A program made the translations under genes and the position numbers. A DNA stretch of 64,000 nt from the NCBI GenBank assembly GCA_040384585.1, contig JAZKJD010000002.1, positions 1 through 64,000 on the forward strand, given 5' to 3'. The notes under the pieces were generated by a model. That model was not told the origin of the DNA. It made no database searches and saw nothing but the letters and a program-made list of their open reading frames with translations. This DNA comes from JAZKJD01 sp040384585. GTDB lineage: Bacteria; Pseudomonadota; Gammaproteobacteria; Diplorickettsiales; Diplorickettsiaceae. This document shows positions 42,159 through 51,361 of the stretch, piece by piece; position 1 is the stretch's first letter; each line of letters opens with the position of its first letter.

Positions 42159-42162
42159 TTCT

Positions 42163-43356
42163 TTATGTACTAGAATTAAGCTCGACTTGCTCTATTTTTT
42201 CAAAACGTGAACTAATTTTATCCGCGGATGTTTTTGCCTCCTGAATATCTGTATGTGCTTGCTGGATATGGCGAGATAGATTATCCATGCGCTGTCTAAA
42301 TCGAGAAAAATCCTTGGCTAATACGGTAAGATGTTCTTGAATTAAATGGATTTGCTCGCGTGTTGCGGCGTCTTTTAGTACAGCACGCGCCGTCGTTAGA
42401 ACAGCCATCATAGTGGTTGGAGAAACCAGCCACACGCGTTGTCTATGCGCCTCTTCGACGAGATCATAATAATGGGCATGAATTTCTGCGAAAATGGCTT
42501 CAGCAGGAATAAATAATAAAGCGCCTTCAGACGTTTCACCAGGAATAATATATTTGGATGAAACCGATTGGATGTGATGCCGTATATCCTGGCGAAACTG
42601 TGCAGCGGCGGCGCGCTGTTCACTTTTAGGAAGTTCATTATCAGTCAATTTTTGAAAACCTTCTAAGGGAAATTTGGCATCAATGGCAATACTACCCGTG
42701 GGCGGGGGTAGTAATAAAAGACAGTCGACTCGTTTACCATTACTTAAGGTATGTTGTAAGCTGAAATGTGACGCAGGTAACACATTTTGAATTAAGCTAT
42801 TGAGTTGAACTTCACCAAAAATGCCTCGGGAACGTTTATCTGCTAGAATATGTTGTAAATTGACCACGTTGTTAGAGAGCTCTGTAATACGTTTTTGTGC
42901 TTCATCGATAAGGGCGAGCCGTTTAATCACGTCAGTGAATGTGGCGGTTGTTTGAGCAAATCCATCAAATAAACGTTTTTCTACTTGAGCACTAATGACT
43001 TGCAATTTTTCCTGTGTATTTTCAGTTAATTTATCCATACGTTGGCTTATCGATTCTAAACCTTCCTGTATGCTGCTTTGCAATAGTTTTAAATTACCCA
43101 GTTGATGTTGATCAAATTGTTGCCGATACAGATTTAATTCCCTATGTAATTGTTCTTTTGATTCAGCGGTACTGCGTTGATCGGCGACGCGTGAATCATT
43201 GAGTTGATTGAGTAAACGGTTGATATCTAACCAACGGCTTTCCATTTGTACTAACTTGTCATGTTGACTATCTAATTTGTAAAAATGAAATAGCGAAAAC
43301 CCTATTAAACTGGCAAGCAGACCCAAAGTGATATATATAAAGTTAATAGCTAGCAT
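42163..43356 (-). CDS. rmuC: DNA recombination protein RmuC
   Basis: RmuC limits DNA inversions at short inverted repeats. The 397-residue protein has an N-terminal membrane helix (INFIYITLGLLASLIGFSLF) and a long coiled coil (residues about 30-150). A nuclease-like core follows (residues about 180-340), with SIAIDAKFPLEGFQ, GALLFIPAEAIFAEIHA and WLVSPTTMMAVLTTARAV. A final coil follows. It is slightly short of the E. coli protein. A role against inversions is notable in a genome so rich in palindromes. Confidence 0.93.
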   Translation of the reverse strand: MLAINFIYITLGLLASLIGFSLFHFYKLDSQHDKLVQMESRWLDINRLLNQLNDSRVADQRSTAESKEQLHRELNLYRQQFDQHQLGNLKLLQSSIQEGLESISQRMDKLTENTQEKLQVISAQVEKRLFDGFAQTTATFTDVIKRLALIDEAQKRITELSNNVVNLQHILADKRSRGIFGEVQLNSLIQNVLPASHFSLQHTLSNGKRVDCLLLLPPPTGSIAIDAKFPLEGFQKLTDNELPKSEQRAAAAQFRQDIRHHIQSVSSKYIIPGETSEGALLFIPAEAIFAEIHAHYYDLVEEAHRQRVWLVSPTTMMAVLTTARAVLKDAATREQIHLIQEHLTVLAKDFSRFRQRMDNLSRHIQQAHTDIQEAKTSADKISSRFEKIEQVELNSST

Positions 43357-43385
43357 TTTTTCCTATTTCCTAACGAAGCAATGGG

Positions 43386-45242
43386 ATGCATAAAAAATAT
43401 TTGTCTTTACTGTTTTTATTTCTCAGTCATTGCCCAGTATTTGCTTATGCGGATGATAGCAATCAACAGCGTAAACTATTTTGGCAAGCAAGACAGTCAT
43501 TACTTGTCAAAAACTACCGACAATTTGAACAATTAAAAGAAGGTATAAAGGATTATCCTTTATATCCTTATTTAGTTTATATCAAACTAAAGCAACAATT
43601 AGCTTATCAGAAGGAAGCTGAAGCTGAAATTGATCATTTTTTAGAAATGTATAAAGAAACTCCTCTGGCGAATAAGTTACGGGAAGAATGCTTAACGAAT
43701 TCGATAAAAAAAAGGGATTGGTCTCAATTTATACACTATTATCGACCCGTCTATGGCCCTACACTGCAATGCTATTACCTCAATGCGTTATTAGCAACGA
43801 ATCAAGAATCTATTGCCTTTCAAGCGATACCCGAGTTATGGCTAACACTTAATTCACCTCCTTACATCTGCCAAACCGTATTTACCCATTGGGAAAAGTC
43901 GGGAAGACTTGACAGAGAACGACTTTGGGAAAAATTAGAGGACGCCATTCAACGAAATAATGTTCCGCTTATCCAACATTTATCACAATTTTTACCTGCT
44001 GAAGAAAAGCAACAAGTTAAACTCTGGTATCGAGTCCACCATCATCCGCTACTCATTGAACAAAGTGAACAATTTGATCCGGACGATAAAATTGACCGAA
44101 AAATTTTATTATATGGCATACATCGATTAGCCAGTAACGATCCGGATGAACTAGCGGAAAGCTGGCCATTACTCAATAAAATTTATGATTTCACAGAGTC
44201 AGAAAAGCAAGGTTTACTCAGTGCTTTGGCGATTGCTTTAGCCAGACATGCAGATTTCACCGCAGGGAATTGGTTAAAACAAATTAAGCCGGCTTATGCA
44301 GATTCTGTTTTACGAGAGTGGCGAATACGAAATGAATTATTGAATGAAAACTGGCAACAGGCACTTTATTGGATAAACCATTTATCCCCTAGTGAACGGA
44401 AGCTTCCTTGTTGGCGTTATTGGCGTGCACGCGCATTAGCAGAAACCAAACAAATACCAGCCGCTAATGCTATCTATAAAAATCTAGCGAAAGAAGTCGA
44501 CTATTATGCAGTGTTAGCCAGTCAACGTTTAAAACAACGTTACCATCCTATCACACAAATCGTAGCGGGCGATAAAGTGGCGCTACAGAAAAATGCGGCA
44601 ATACGACGTGCTAAAGAGCTCTATATATTGGGCTTTACGGGAGATGCGCGCCGCGAATGGCAATGGGCACTCAATAGCTTATCAACGCCACAACGACAAG
44701 CAGCTGCTCAACTCGCAAAAAAATGGAAATGGTATGATTTGGCAATTATTGGTGCTGCTAAGGCAAAAATACATAACGATATTAAGTTACGTTTTCCCAT
44801 GGCCTATCGATCGTCGGTTTTATCCGCTGCAAGAAAGGCGCATCTAAATTCGGCTTGGATTTGGGCCATTATGCGACAAGAAAGTGCTTTTATGAGGAAT
44901 GCTAAGTCCAGTGCAGGTGCGCTAGGGCTGATGCAGATTATGCCGCAGACCGGAAAAATGCTTGCCAGAAATCTTAATCTACGTACTATTAATTTATTAG
45001 ATGAAAAGCTGAATATTCGTTTGGGAACGGCTTATTTACGGCTTTTGCTTAACACCTTTGAGGGTAATGCCACACTGGCTACCGCAGCCTATAATATAGG
45101 TCCTACGCGAATAAAAAATTACGAATCCCTTTATCAGCATTTACCTAGGGATGTTTGGGTTGAAATTTTACCCTGGAAAGAAACACGCGATTATATTAAA
45201 AGCGTGAGTTTAGCGCGAAGTATTTATACTGATTGTACTTGA
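43386..45242 (+). CDS. slt: Soluble lytic murein transglycosylase
   Basis: Slt cleaves peptidoglycan glycan strands in the periplasm, forming anhydro-muropeptides. The 618-residue protein has a signal peptide (KKYLSLLFLFLSHCPVFAYA). A long helical superhelix fills residues 30-450. The C-terminal SLT domain has the catalytic Glu in MRQESAFMRNAKSSAGALGL, then MQIMPQTGKMLAR and ATAAYNIGPTRIKNY. Length is close to Slt70. It is divergent from rmuC, 29 bases apart. Confidence 0.94.
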   Translation: MHKKYLSLLFLFLSHCPVFAYADDSNQQRKLFWQARQSLLVKNYRQFEQLKEGIKDYPLYPYLVYIKLKQQLAYQKEAEAEIDHFLEMYKETPLANKLREECLTNSIKKRDWSQFIHYYRPVYGPTLQCYYLNALLATNQESIAFQAIPELWLTLNSPPYICQTVFTHWEKSGRLDRERLWEKLEDAIQRNNVPLIQHLSQFLPAEEKQQVKLWYRVHHHPLLIEQSEQFDPDDKIDRKILLYGIHRLASNDPDELAESWPLLNKIYDFTESEKQGLLSALAIALARHADFTAGNWLKQIKPAYADSVLREWRIRNELLNENWQQALYWINHLSPSERKLPCWRYWRARALAETKQIPAANAIYKNLAKEVDYYAVLASQRLKQRYHPITQIVAGDKVALQKNAAIRRAKELYILGFTGDARREWQWALNSLSTPQRQAAAQLAKKWKWYDLAIIGAAKAKIHNDIKLRFPMAYRSSVLSAARKAHLNSAWIWAIMRQESAFMRNAKSSAGALGLMQIMPQTGKMLARNLNLRTINLLDEKLNIRLGTAYLRLLLNTFEGNATLATAAYNIGPTRIKNYESLYQHLPRDVWVEILPWKETRDYIKSVSLARSIYTDCT

Positions 45243-45291
45243 CGTTAGGTTCTGTTCCTATGTAAGTGAAAGCGAAGAAGTAACGCTCTGT

Positions 45292-45425
45292 CAGGGCAAT
45301 CGCGCTATGTTTTCTCGGTATTTTCAAACAAAAGCGAAAAAATCATTGTTAAATTTAGTTAAGTTTTGAATTCTGATTCAGGCTTCATCCCTTATATATA
45401 AAGAGTTTATAGCGCGTTTGCCCTG
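45292..45425. repeat. Inverted repeat pair, degenerate palindromic element
   Basis: cagggcaatcgcgctat at 45292 is matched by the inverted atagcgcgtttgccctg ending at 45425, arms of 17 bp with one mismatch. The ttaggttctg just before it resembles the start of the repeat at 60883. No gene is visible in 45243-45514. Confidence 0.55.
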
Positions 45426-45514
45426 GAGATCGCAGCGAATGTCAGACTTATTTAATTTTTTTTTAATATTGTGAGTTTATTATTAAGTTTTAAAATCTAA
45501 CTTTATTATAAAAA

Positions 45515-47328
45515 ATGACCGAATATAAAATGTTCAATAACTTTGTTCCTGCCAAGAAAAAAAATAGATATCTCACTCCATCCATACACCCTACTAGTTT
45601 TGTTAGTAAGCGAAAAAATAAAAGCAGTTGGGTTATGAAAGATGTAGGCAAAAACATTTCTAACGCTATAGAAGAAACAGTGGCCCAAGAATTTTTTCGT
45701 TTGCTTTGCCCCTTTTATCCTAAAACACGTTGGATGAGAGAAAATAAATGTTTATCATGGGATGATGAATATTATATACTATCAAAGGAAATACCGAAAT
45801 TTCAAGCTGGGTTTTTTTTAAGTCCTGAAAGTAAGGAAACCATTATCAATAAAAAACCTAAAGGTTTAGCATCGGCACAAGTTATTTCGTTACTCTTAAG
45901 TGAAGTTGATTTTAAAGCAGGTAATGTGGGTATAGATCAAGAGGGACGGGTGATAAAAATTGATGGTGGATTATGTTTTTCGGTGAAAAAAGATAGACAT
46001 AAAGATTTATTAAAAAAAAAGAGCTAAATATTACTCAGGAAGATATCGAGGCGCTTCCAGCTCTTCGAAACTATCGACCAGATAACTGGTTGGATTTATT
46101 TGAATATTGCAAAAAAAAGAGGGTAGGCAAAAGGAAATCAAATTCTAATTTGATGAAGTTATCGGATGATTCATTAGCTTTTTATAAAAAAGAGCTTAAT
46201 CGAACTATACTGCGTATTTGCTTATTGCCAGAAGAGCTCATTCATTATTTTACTCAAAGCTATATTCCAAACGATAAAACCGCTACCGCTAAAGAACTAG
46301 CAGAAATTATTATTACTAGGAAAGAGAAACTGCAAGCTGCTGCTGAAAAAATTGAAAATTTTCAAGACTATAAATCCAGTCTCGAGGCACAAGAAGATAT
46401 ACTAAAATTTTTAAATGAACTAGAGCAGTTCAAAACGATGGGTAAATCAGTTTTATTGACTGATATTAAGGAGAAGCAGGGATTTTATGTTAAAAAAAAT
46501 ATTTTAAAAAAAATTATACCTGACTATTCGCTTTCTGATGCGAGTGAGTCGCTGACTTTACGGCGCGATGCATTTTCTCCTTGTCTCGTCGGCTGTAATT
46601 CATTTTCGGATGAAGAAAGACGCTATGAATCTTCAAATAAAGAACTAATAAAAAAAATAGAAAATAAATATAATTTTTATATTTATAATTGTATATTCAA
46701 TTATATGGATAAAAAATTTAAAGAAATTGAATTCATTGCACAAAAAAATAATCTGGAGTTTAAAGATATTCTTTATTTAAAGGATATCTTTTTAAAAAGA
46801 ATTGACAAAATCGATTTTTATGAAGCTTATTTCAAAAAAGAATTTAAGAGAGAAGGCGCTCTTAATTTAGAAATAAATCACGAGAGCTTTTTAAACTATA
46901 TTCATGCAAAAGCAATTGCATCCGAACTGTCAAACATGGATAAATTTGCTTACGATAGGATGATGTCTCCTGCTTTGCGTAATGATTATTTAAATAAAAT
47001 AGAAGATATAAGTAAACTAAGTTTAGCCTATCAAGGTAGCAATAAAAAATACATAATTAAGGGATTTAATGCCGATATTAAGCTCCAATCCGCCTATTTG
47101 AAAGAAACTCTAAAACCGGACATGGCTTGTGTACAAAAGAAATTGATTAATTTACTAGAAAAACTTCAGGTTGCAGAAAATCAATATTATAACACTCTTT
47201 TCTTTGCAAAAAATTTTAGAAAGCGCCATAGTTCCTTACAAGTTAAAATTAATGAAGCAAAAAATATTGTTGATAAATTTTTGTCTAAAGAGAAGGAGTT
47301 TCCAAAAAATGTCAAACACAAAATTTAG
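45515..47328 (+). pseudogene. Orphan gene split by a -1 shift at an A9 tract (possible slippage gene)
   Basis: The first open frame (45515-46027, 170 residues) ends right after ttattaaaaaaaaagagc. In the -1 frame the sequence continues without a break: KELNITQEDIEALPALRNYR, then DNWLDLFEYCKKKRVG and on to 47328. The two parts would form one protein of about 604 residues. The break lies on nine A's that include the classic slippery heptamer A AAA AAG. Part 1 has FKAGNVGIDQEGRVIKIDGG, reminiscent of the catalytic loop and DFG-like region of PI-kinase-like or protein-kinase-like folds. The rest is charged, helical and unlike known families. It could be a decaying gene, a sequencing indel or a slippage-expressed effector. 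Confidence 0.6.
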
Positions 47329-47424
47329 CTTTTTAAATATAAATCAAATTGGAATAGTTCAGACTTGATGTGACACAAAGGAGGGAGTAAGGTTACCCGT
47401 TTTTAGAAGTCGAGAAACTTTAGT

Positions 47425-47457
47425 GAATCACTACCGCCTTTAGGCGGGTAGTAATTC
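47425..47457 (+). terminator. Hairpin after the orphan gene
   Basis: gaatcactaccgcc, loop ttta, then ggcgggtagtaattc form a stem of about 14 bp with one mismatch. It lies between convergent genes and has only a weak T run, so terminator function is likely but not certain. Confidence 0.5.
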
Positions 47458-47528
47458 ATATTGGTATGTTATTAGTACTTATGGGTTCATTCGCTATGTT
47501 AATTGTTTCACCCTATAGAGTTCTGAAA

Positions 47529-48098
47529 TCACAACTCTGAAAATGATTTTCGGTAAGTTTTAAGTAGATTGATAGTAGTAGGAGAAAGGTATTCTTGTAG
47601 TGACTCATTATTGCTCGCGGCCTTTCTAACCATTGTGGCGGAGATAACAGGTAATTCTGAAACGTTTACACGAATGCAATTCTCTTTTAGTTCTAGTAAT
47701 GCTTTTTCTTTTAAATCATCATCTGAATCACGTAGCGGAATTGCAAAACATCTATTATTTGGCAAAGCACGTGCATAAAACAGATAATCTAAATCCCAGC
47801 GATGCCCCCATACTATTTCAATTCTATTTGCATTTCCCTCTAATTCAGCATTTATAGTTTCTTTTACCATAAGGTATCTTAACCATAGAGGGAAAGGGTT
47901 TTTTTCAGACGCATGATGCATATCAATATGCGATGAGAACTCAGGAACAGGTAAAGTAAGAACAGAATTTGAACGTTCATTAGCCAATACAATTATCCAA
48001 ATACGGTTGCCAAGCGTAAGTAGTTTTTTTATATATCCAAGATGTCCTTTATGAATGGGTTGAAATCTTCCTTCCCATATTATGTTTTGATATTCCAT
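47529..48098 (-). CDS. Cytidylyltransferase-like nucleotidyltransferase (NMNAT-like)
   Basis: The 189-residue protein has the HxGH nucleotidyltransferase motif in WEGRFQPIHKGHLGYIKKLL and the ISxTxxR-type motif as PVISATMVRKAA. It resembles archaeal-type NMN adenylyltransferases and related Nudix-less NadM proteins, but the substrate cannot be assigned. Extra features include WGHRWDLDYLFYARALPN. It is divergent from the dehydrogenase gene across a 99-base AT-rich gap. The surrounding block is more AT-rich than neighbouring core genes, suggesting later acquisition. Confidence 0.75.
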   Translation of the reverse strand: MEYQNIIWEGRFQPIHKGHLGYIKKLLTLGNRIWIIVLANERSNSVLTLPVPEFSSHIDMHHASEKNPFPLWLRYLMVKETINAELEGNANRIEIVWGHRWDLDYLFYARALPNNRCFAIPLRDSDDDLKEKALLELKENCIRVNVSELPVISATMVRKAASNNESLQEYLSPTTINLLKTYRKSFSEL

Positions 48099-48197
48099 AT
48101 CGTTTTCCTTTCTCTTTAGAAATTATATATTTGCATGATAATATAATTAAAGAAAATATAGCATATTACCCTTCCGTATTAAAGCTAGGAGATTTTG

Positions 48198-49073
48198 GTG
48201 CAAACTAAAACAGGTATTGGATGGATTGGAACAGGAAAATTAGGCACTGCAATAGTGAATTGCTTATTGAGTAAAAAAATTAAAGTGTCCGTTTTTAATC
48301 GAACATATTTGAATACAATGCCACTGATTGAACAAGGAGCTATCTGGGTTAACTCACCTAAGGAATTAGCTGCACAGCATGAGTATATAATCATTTGTGT
48401 AACAGGTGGAAAAGCGTTGGAAGCTATTCTATTCAATGAGAATACAGGACTAATATCTTCAAAACATAATGCTTTAAAAGTTATAAATTGTGGAACAGTT
48501 TCGTATTCAACGGCTAAATTTATTGCATCTCGCATGGAACAAGAAAATATTATCTATATTGATGCTCCTGTATCGGGTGGTATTATTAAAGCGCGTGAAG
48601 GTACATTAACAGCCCTGATATCGGGTCAGAAATGTAATATTAAGCTATGTAGACCAATGTTGGAGGAGTTTTGTGAAAAAATAGTAGAATTAGTTGGAGA
48701 AGGTAATGCTCAGCTTATGAAGATTTTAAATAATGCCGCTGAGATAGCACATTTAGTAATTGCCACAGATTTGATTCAAGTATGTAATAAATTAAATATT
48801 AAATTGGAAGATTTATATAGCGTAATTACAAGTGCGAGAGGGTTTTCTACTTATATGGCACTTTTGTTAGAAAAAATAATATCAAAAAATGAAGAGACTC
48901 ATTCGACTTTACTACAAAGAATAAAGGATATCGAAAATATGTTGGATATCTGTGATATTGTCAAATATAAAAGTGATTTTGTGCTTCTGTGCAAAGAAAA
49001 ATTATGGCATGCTGTAGAATTATTTGACGAGAATGTTGATCAATCCTACTGTGCTAAGACTGTTAAAGATTAA
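48198..49073 (+). CDS. Beta-hydroxyacid dehydrogenase family protein (NAD(P)-binding)
   Basis: The N-terminal Rossmann domain has GIGWIGTGKLGTAIVNCLL. The family signature DAPVSGGIIKAREGTLTALI and the catalytic lysine region MKILNNAAEIAHL are present. This places it with 3-hydroxyisobutyrate dehydrogenase and tartronate-semialdehyde reductase relatives. GTG 48198 is chosen because aggag lies six bases upstream; TTG 48195 is possible. The product has about 291 residues. Substrate is unknown. It precedes a diiron protein on the same strand by about 100 bases. Confidence 0.82.
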   Translation: MQTKTGIGWIGTGKLGTAIVNCLLSKKIKVSVFNRTYLNTMPLIEQGAIWVNSPKELAAQHEYIIICVTGGKALEAILFNENTGLISSKHNALKVINCGTVSYSTAKFIASRMEQENIIYIDAPVSGGIIKAREGTLTALISGQKCNIKLCRPMLEEFCEKIVELVGEGNAQLMKILNNAAEIAHLVIATDLIQVCNKLNIKLEDLYSVITSARGFSTYMALLLEKIISKNEETHSTLLQRIKDIENMLDICDIVKYKSDFVLLCKEKLWHAVELFDENVDQSYCAKTVKD

Positions 49074-49171
49074 TACTTTCGAATTTTTGCAATTTACAAG
49101 GAAATGTTATCCTGAGCACGAATAAAAAAGAAAGCGTATATGGAAATAGATTTTAATCATCGGAGGAGTTT

Positions 49172-49831
49172 ATGCTTGATACTAAAGAATTTATAGATCA
49201 ATTAGCCAAAGATAATGAGGCGTTTTATAACAAGCAGAAAAAATGGGCTAAGAGTTATTGGCCAGATAAATTATCGCACGAAGCGCTTATAATATCTTTA
49301 AAAACACGTTTTTGGAATGAATTATTAGGTGCTGAAGCTATTGCTCGATTTATGTTAAAACTTGATAACGTCAATTTGAAAATTCTTGTTGGTAGACAAG
49401 TTGGGGATGAAGCTAAGCATTCGCATTATGTGAAAAAACGCATAGAAGCGCTTGGTGGTAATATTGGAGAACCATTAAAAGAGCAATTAGACTATATCGA
49501 GACCTTAGATAGCTTTGATTATCCAGAACAATTCTTTGCCGCTCAACAATTTACCGTAGAAACCCAATCTATTAAGCGGAATAAACAGGCAGAAGATACT
49601 TTAGATAAAGAAACTGTAGAAATGTTTAAAAAACATGTTAATAACGATGAAGTTTTTCACTCACGTCTTGGATATTTGGGTCTTACTTATTATTGCACAA
49701 ATGAATTATCACAAACTAAGGCAAAAGAAGCGGCCAAACTAATTTGTGAAAAGCACATGGCAATTTCGTTAGCAAACTATAATTTGTTAAAATCACATAG
49801 TTGTTTAGTCGGTAGCAGTTTGTATGAATAA
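49172..49831 (+). CDS. Four-helix-bundle diiron (ferritin-like) protein
   Basis: The 219-residue protein has a complete carboxylate-bridged diiron ligand set in ferritin-like order. Helix 1 has Glu in FWNELLGAEAIARFML; helix 2 has ExxH in GDEAKHSHYVKKRIEALGG. Helix 3 has Glu in QQFTVETQSIKRNK, and helix 4 has ExxH in NNDEVFHSRLGYLGL. A strong ggaggag precedes the ATG. It may be an oxygenase, oxidase or iron-handling protein; the family could not be named more precisely. The stop codon overlaps the start of a further small frame (49824-49991). Confidence 0.75.
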   Translation: MLDTKEFIDQLAKDNEAFYNKQKKWAKSYWPDKLSHEALIISLKTRFWNELLGAEAIARFMLKLDNVNLKILVGRQVGDEAKHSHYVKKRIEALGGNIGEPLKEQLDYIETLDSFDYPEQFFAAQQFTVETQSIKRNKQAEDTLDKETVEMFKKHVNNDEVFHSRLGYLGLTYYCTNELSQTKAKEAAKLICEKHMAISLANYNLLKSHSCLVGSSLYE

Positions 49832-49991
49832 TTTTGAGACTGTAAATCTACAGATAACGTTTAGCAATATTTTGCCTTATTTATTATCCTCGTGGGAAGA
49901 AGATGAGGGTTCTTTAAGTGAAGAGCATAAAGAATGTTTAATTACAACAATATATATGATCTGTAATGATACCTCCTCTTTTGCACGCTGA
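49824..49991 (+). CDS. Small open frame overlapping the diiron gene
   Basis: The 55-residue frame starts MNNFETVNLQITFSNILPYL and ends ICNDTSSFAR. Its ATG overlaps the last codons of the diiron gene by eight bases, the arrangement of translationally coupled genes. The product is acidic in the middle (SSWEEDEGSLSEEHKE) with no recognised family. It may be a truncated first part of a larger partner lost downstream, or a true small protein. Confidence 0.4.
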   Translation: MNNFETVNLQITFSNILPYLLSSWEEDEGSLSEEHKECLITTIYMICNDTSSFAR

Positions 49992-50108
49992 ACTGCTGAT
50001 ACAGACGAGTAATGTAAAAAAAGAACTAGGTAGGTAGAAAATATACAAAAGGGATCCCTGCAATCTCTTCAGGAAGTATTGGAGCGAGATACAGCCCGGT
50101 AATTAAAG

Positions 50109-50188
50109 TGGCATGGATGTCAGTGAATGCACTTCTTTTTCTAGCGCAAACCAGCAAAAAAGGGCATTCGCTGGCATAGCCCATGCCA
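50109..50188. repeat. Palindromic element, diverged relative of the MITE
   Basis: The ends read tggcatgg and ccatgcca. Inside, gtcagtgaatgc pairs loosely with gcattcgctggc, and a T run and an A run flank the centre ctagcgcaaaccagc. The layout and text (cttctttttctagcgcaaac, cagcaaaaaagggcat, tggca) parallel the core of the MITE copies at 8411 and 25291. Confidence 0.6.
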
Positions 50189-50215
50189 ACAAGGTGTATT
50201 GTGAGTTGATAGCGC

Positions 50216-50545
50216 TTATTTGGTCATTTTTTTAACAACTAAGGCATTGGTGACAGCAGTCACACCTTCAACTTGTTTGGCAAGCTTACCTGCTTTTTGT
50301 TTTTGGGCTTCTGTATTAACATAGCCGGTTAGTTTTACTTGGCCCTTGTAGCTCATCACAGAAATCGCCAAGGCTTTAACATCTGGATCGGCCAATAGCT
50401 TGGATTTAACCTTAAGTGTTATCACACTATTATCGACATATTGACCTGTAGATTCTTGTCGCATCGCTTTATGACTGCCCATTGCCATGGTACTGACAAT
50501 AGGGAAGACAATTAAGCTTAAAATAAAAAATAACTTTGCTTTCAT
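50216..50545 (-). CDS. BON-domain periplasmic protein
   Basis: ATG 50545 gives a signal peptide (MKAKLFFILSLIVFPIVSTM) with ggag upstream. The mature part is one BON domain: VDNSVITLKVKSKLLADPD, VMSYKGQVKLTGYVNTEAQK and GVTAVTNALVVKK. BON proteins bind lipids or envelope surfaces and respond to osmotic stress (OsmY-type). The product is about 109 residues, a single-domain version. Confidence 0.87.
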   Translation of the reverse strand: MKAKLFFILSLIVFPIVSTMAMGSHKAMRQESTGQYVDNSVITLKVKSKLLADPDVKALAISVMSYKGQVKLTGYVNTEAQKQKAGKLAKQVEGVTAVTNALVVKKMTK

Positions 50546-50735
50546 TGTAGTAAATACTCCTATTAAAAATAGAACCCGCATTTTCAATTGTGTAACAACA
50601 CCACAACGTGAAAGGCAAAGGGTGAAAAAGTAAGTCCCCTTTATAAAAGAGTAGTCAAGTCGCCCAATAAATCAAGTAACGCTGTGCATAAAAACAGCAA
50701 AAGGATCGTGGCGAAATCAAAAGAAAAAATATTCC

Positions 50736-51200
50736 CTAAAAAGGGATATCATCATCGAAGGTTTCTGCCATTTCTACCATTTTATTGGCTTCACGTGTAG
50801 GCTGCTGCGTTGATTGGAAAGCGTTATTTTGTGGAAAGGGCGACTCTGACTGGGTGGCACCACGACTGTCTAGCATTTGTAGATCATTGGTCACGATTTC
50901 AGTCGTGTATCGATCTTGGCCCGTGGTTTTATCCTGCCATTTTCGGGTTTGTAGACGTCCTTCTATATAGACCTTAGAACCCTTTTTCAGGTATTCACCT
51001 GCGATTTCAGCGAGACGCTGAAATAGAACAACACGATGCCATTCAGTACGATCATGTTGCTCACCGGTTTGCTTATCTTTCCAGGTTTCACTGGTTGCAA
51101 TGCTAATGGTTGCAACCGCTGCACCATTAGGCATATGGCGAATTTCTGGATCAGCCCCTAGGTTACCTATTAATATCACTTTATTAATGCCTCTCGCCAT
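50736..51200 (-). CDS. ssb: Single-stranded DNA-binding protein
   Basis: The 154-residue protein has an N-terminal OB fold (MARGINKVILIGNLGADPEI, TEWHRVVLFQRLAEIAGEYL, KGSKVYIEGRLQTRKWQD). A flexible Gln/Ser-rich linker leads to the acidic tip that recruits partners (ETFDDDIPF). It is divergent from uvrA, a common gammaproteobacterial arrangement. No convincing LexA box was found between them. Confidence 0.96.
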   Translation of the reverse strand: MARGINKVILIGNLGADPEIRHMPNGAAVATISIATSETWKDKQTGEQHDRTEWHRVVLFQRLAEIAGEYLKKGSKVYIEGRLQTRKWQDKTTGQDRYTTEIVTNDLQMLDSRGATQSESPFPQNNAFQSTQQPTREANKMVEMAETFDDDIPF

Positions 51201-51361
51201 GGTACTACTCCTAACTTAGCTATCTATATGACTTTAAATTCTAATTCTTGTTGATAAAAAAGGAAAGCAAAAAACGTGTTTTATTAGAGGTTTCTTTTCA
51301 GAATTTTCAAGGTTATAGTGCAGAGTTTATTTTAACCGTGCTGACGTAGATAGAACCCTCT

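Noticed and set aside
45515..46027. Treating the 170-residue frame as a complete gene
   Set aside because: The coding signal continues directly in the -1 frame past the A tract, so the frame is better described as the first part of a split gene.
51201..51361. LexA/SOS box between ssb and uvrA
   Set aside because: No CTGT-N8-ACAG-type site could be found in the gap.
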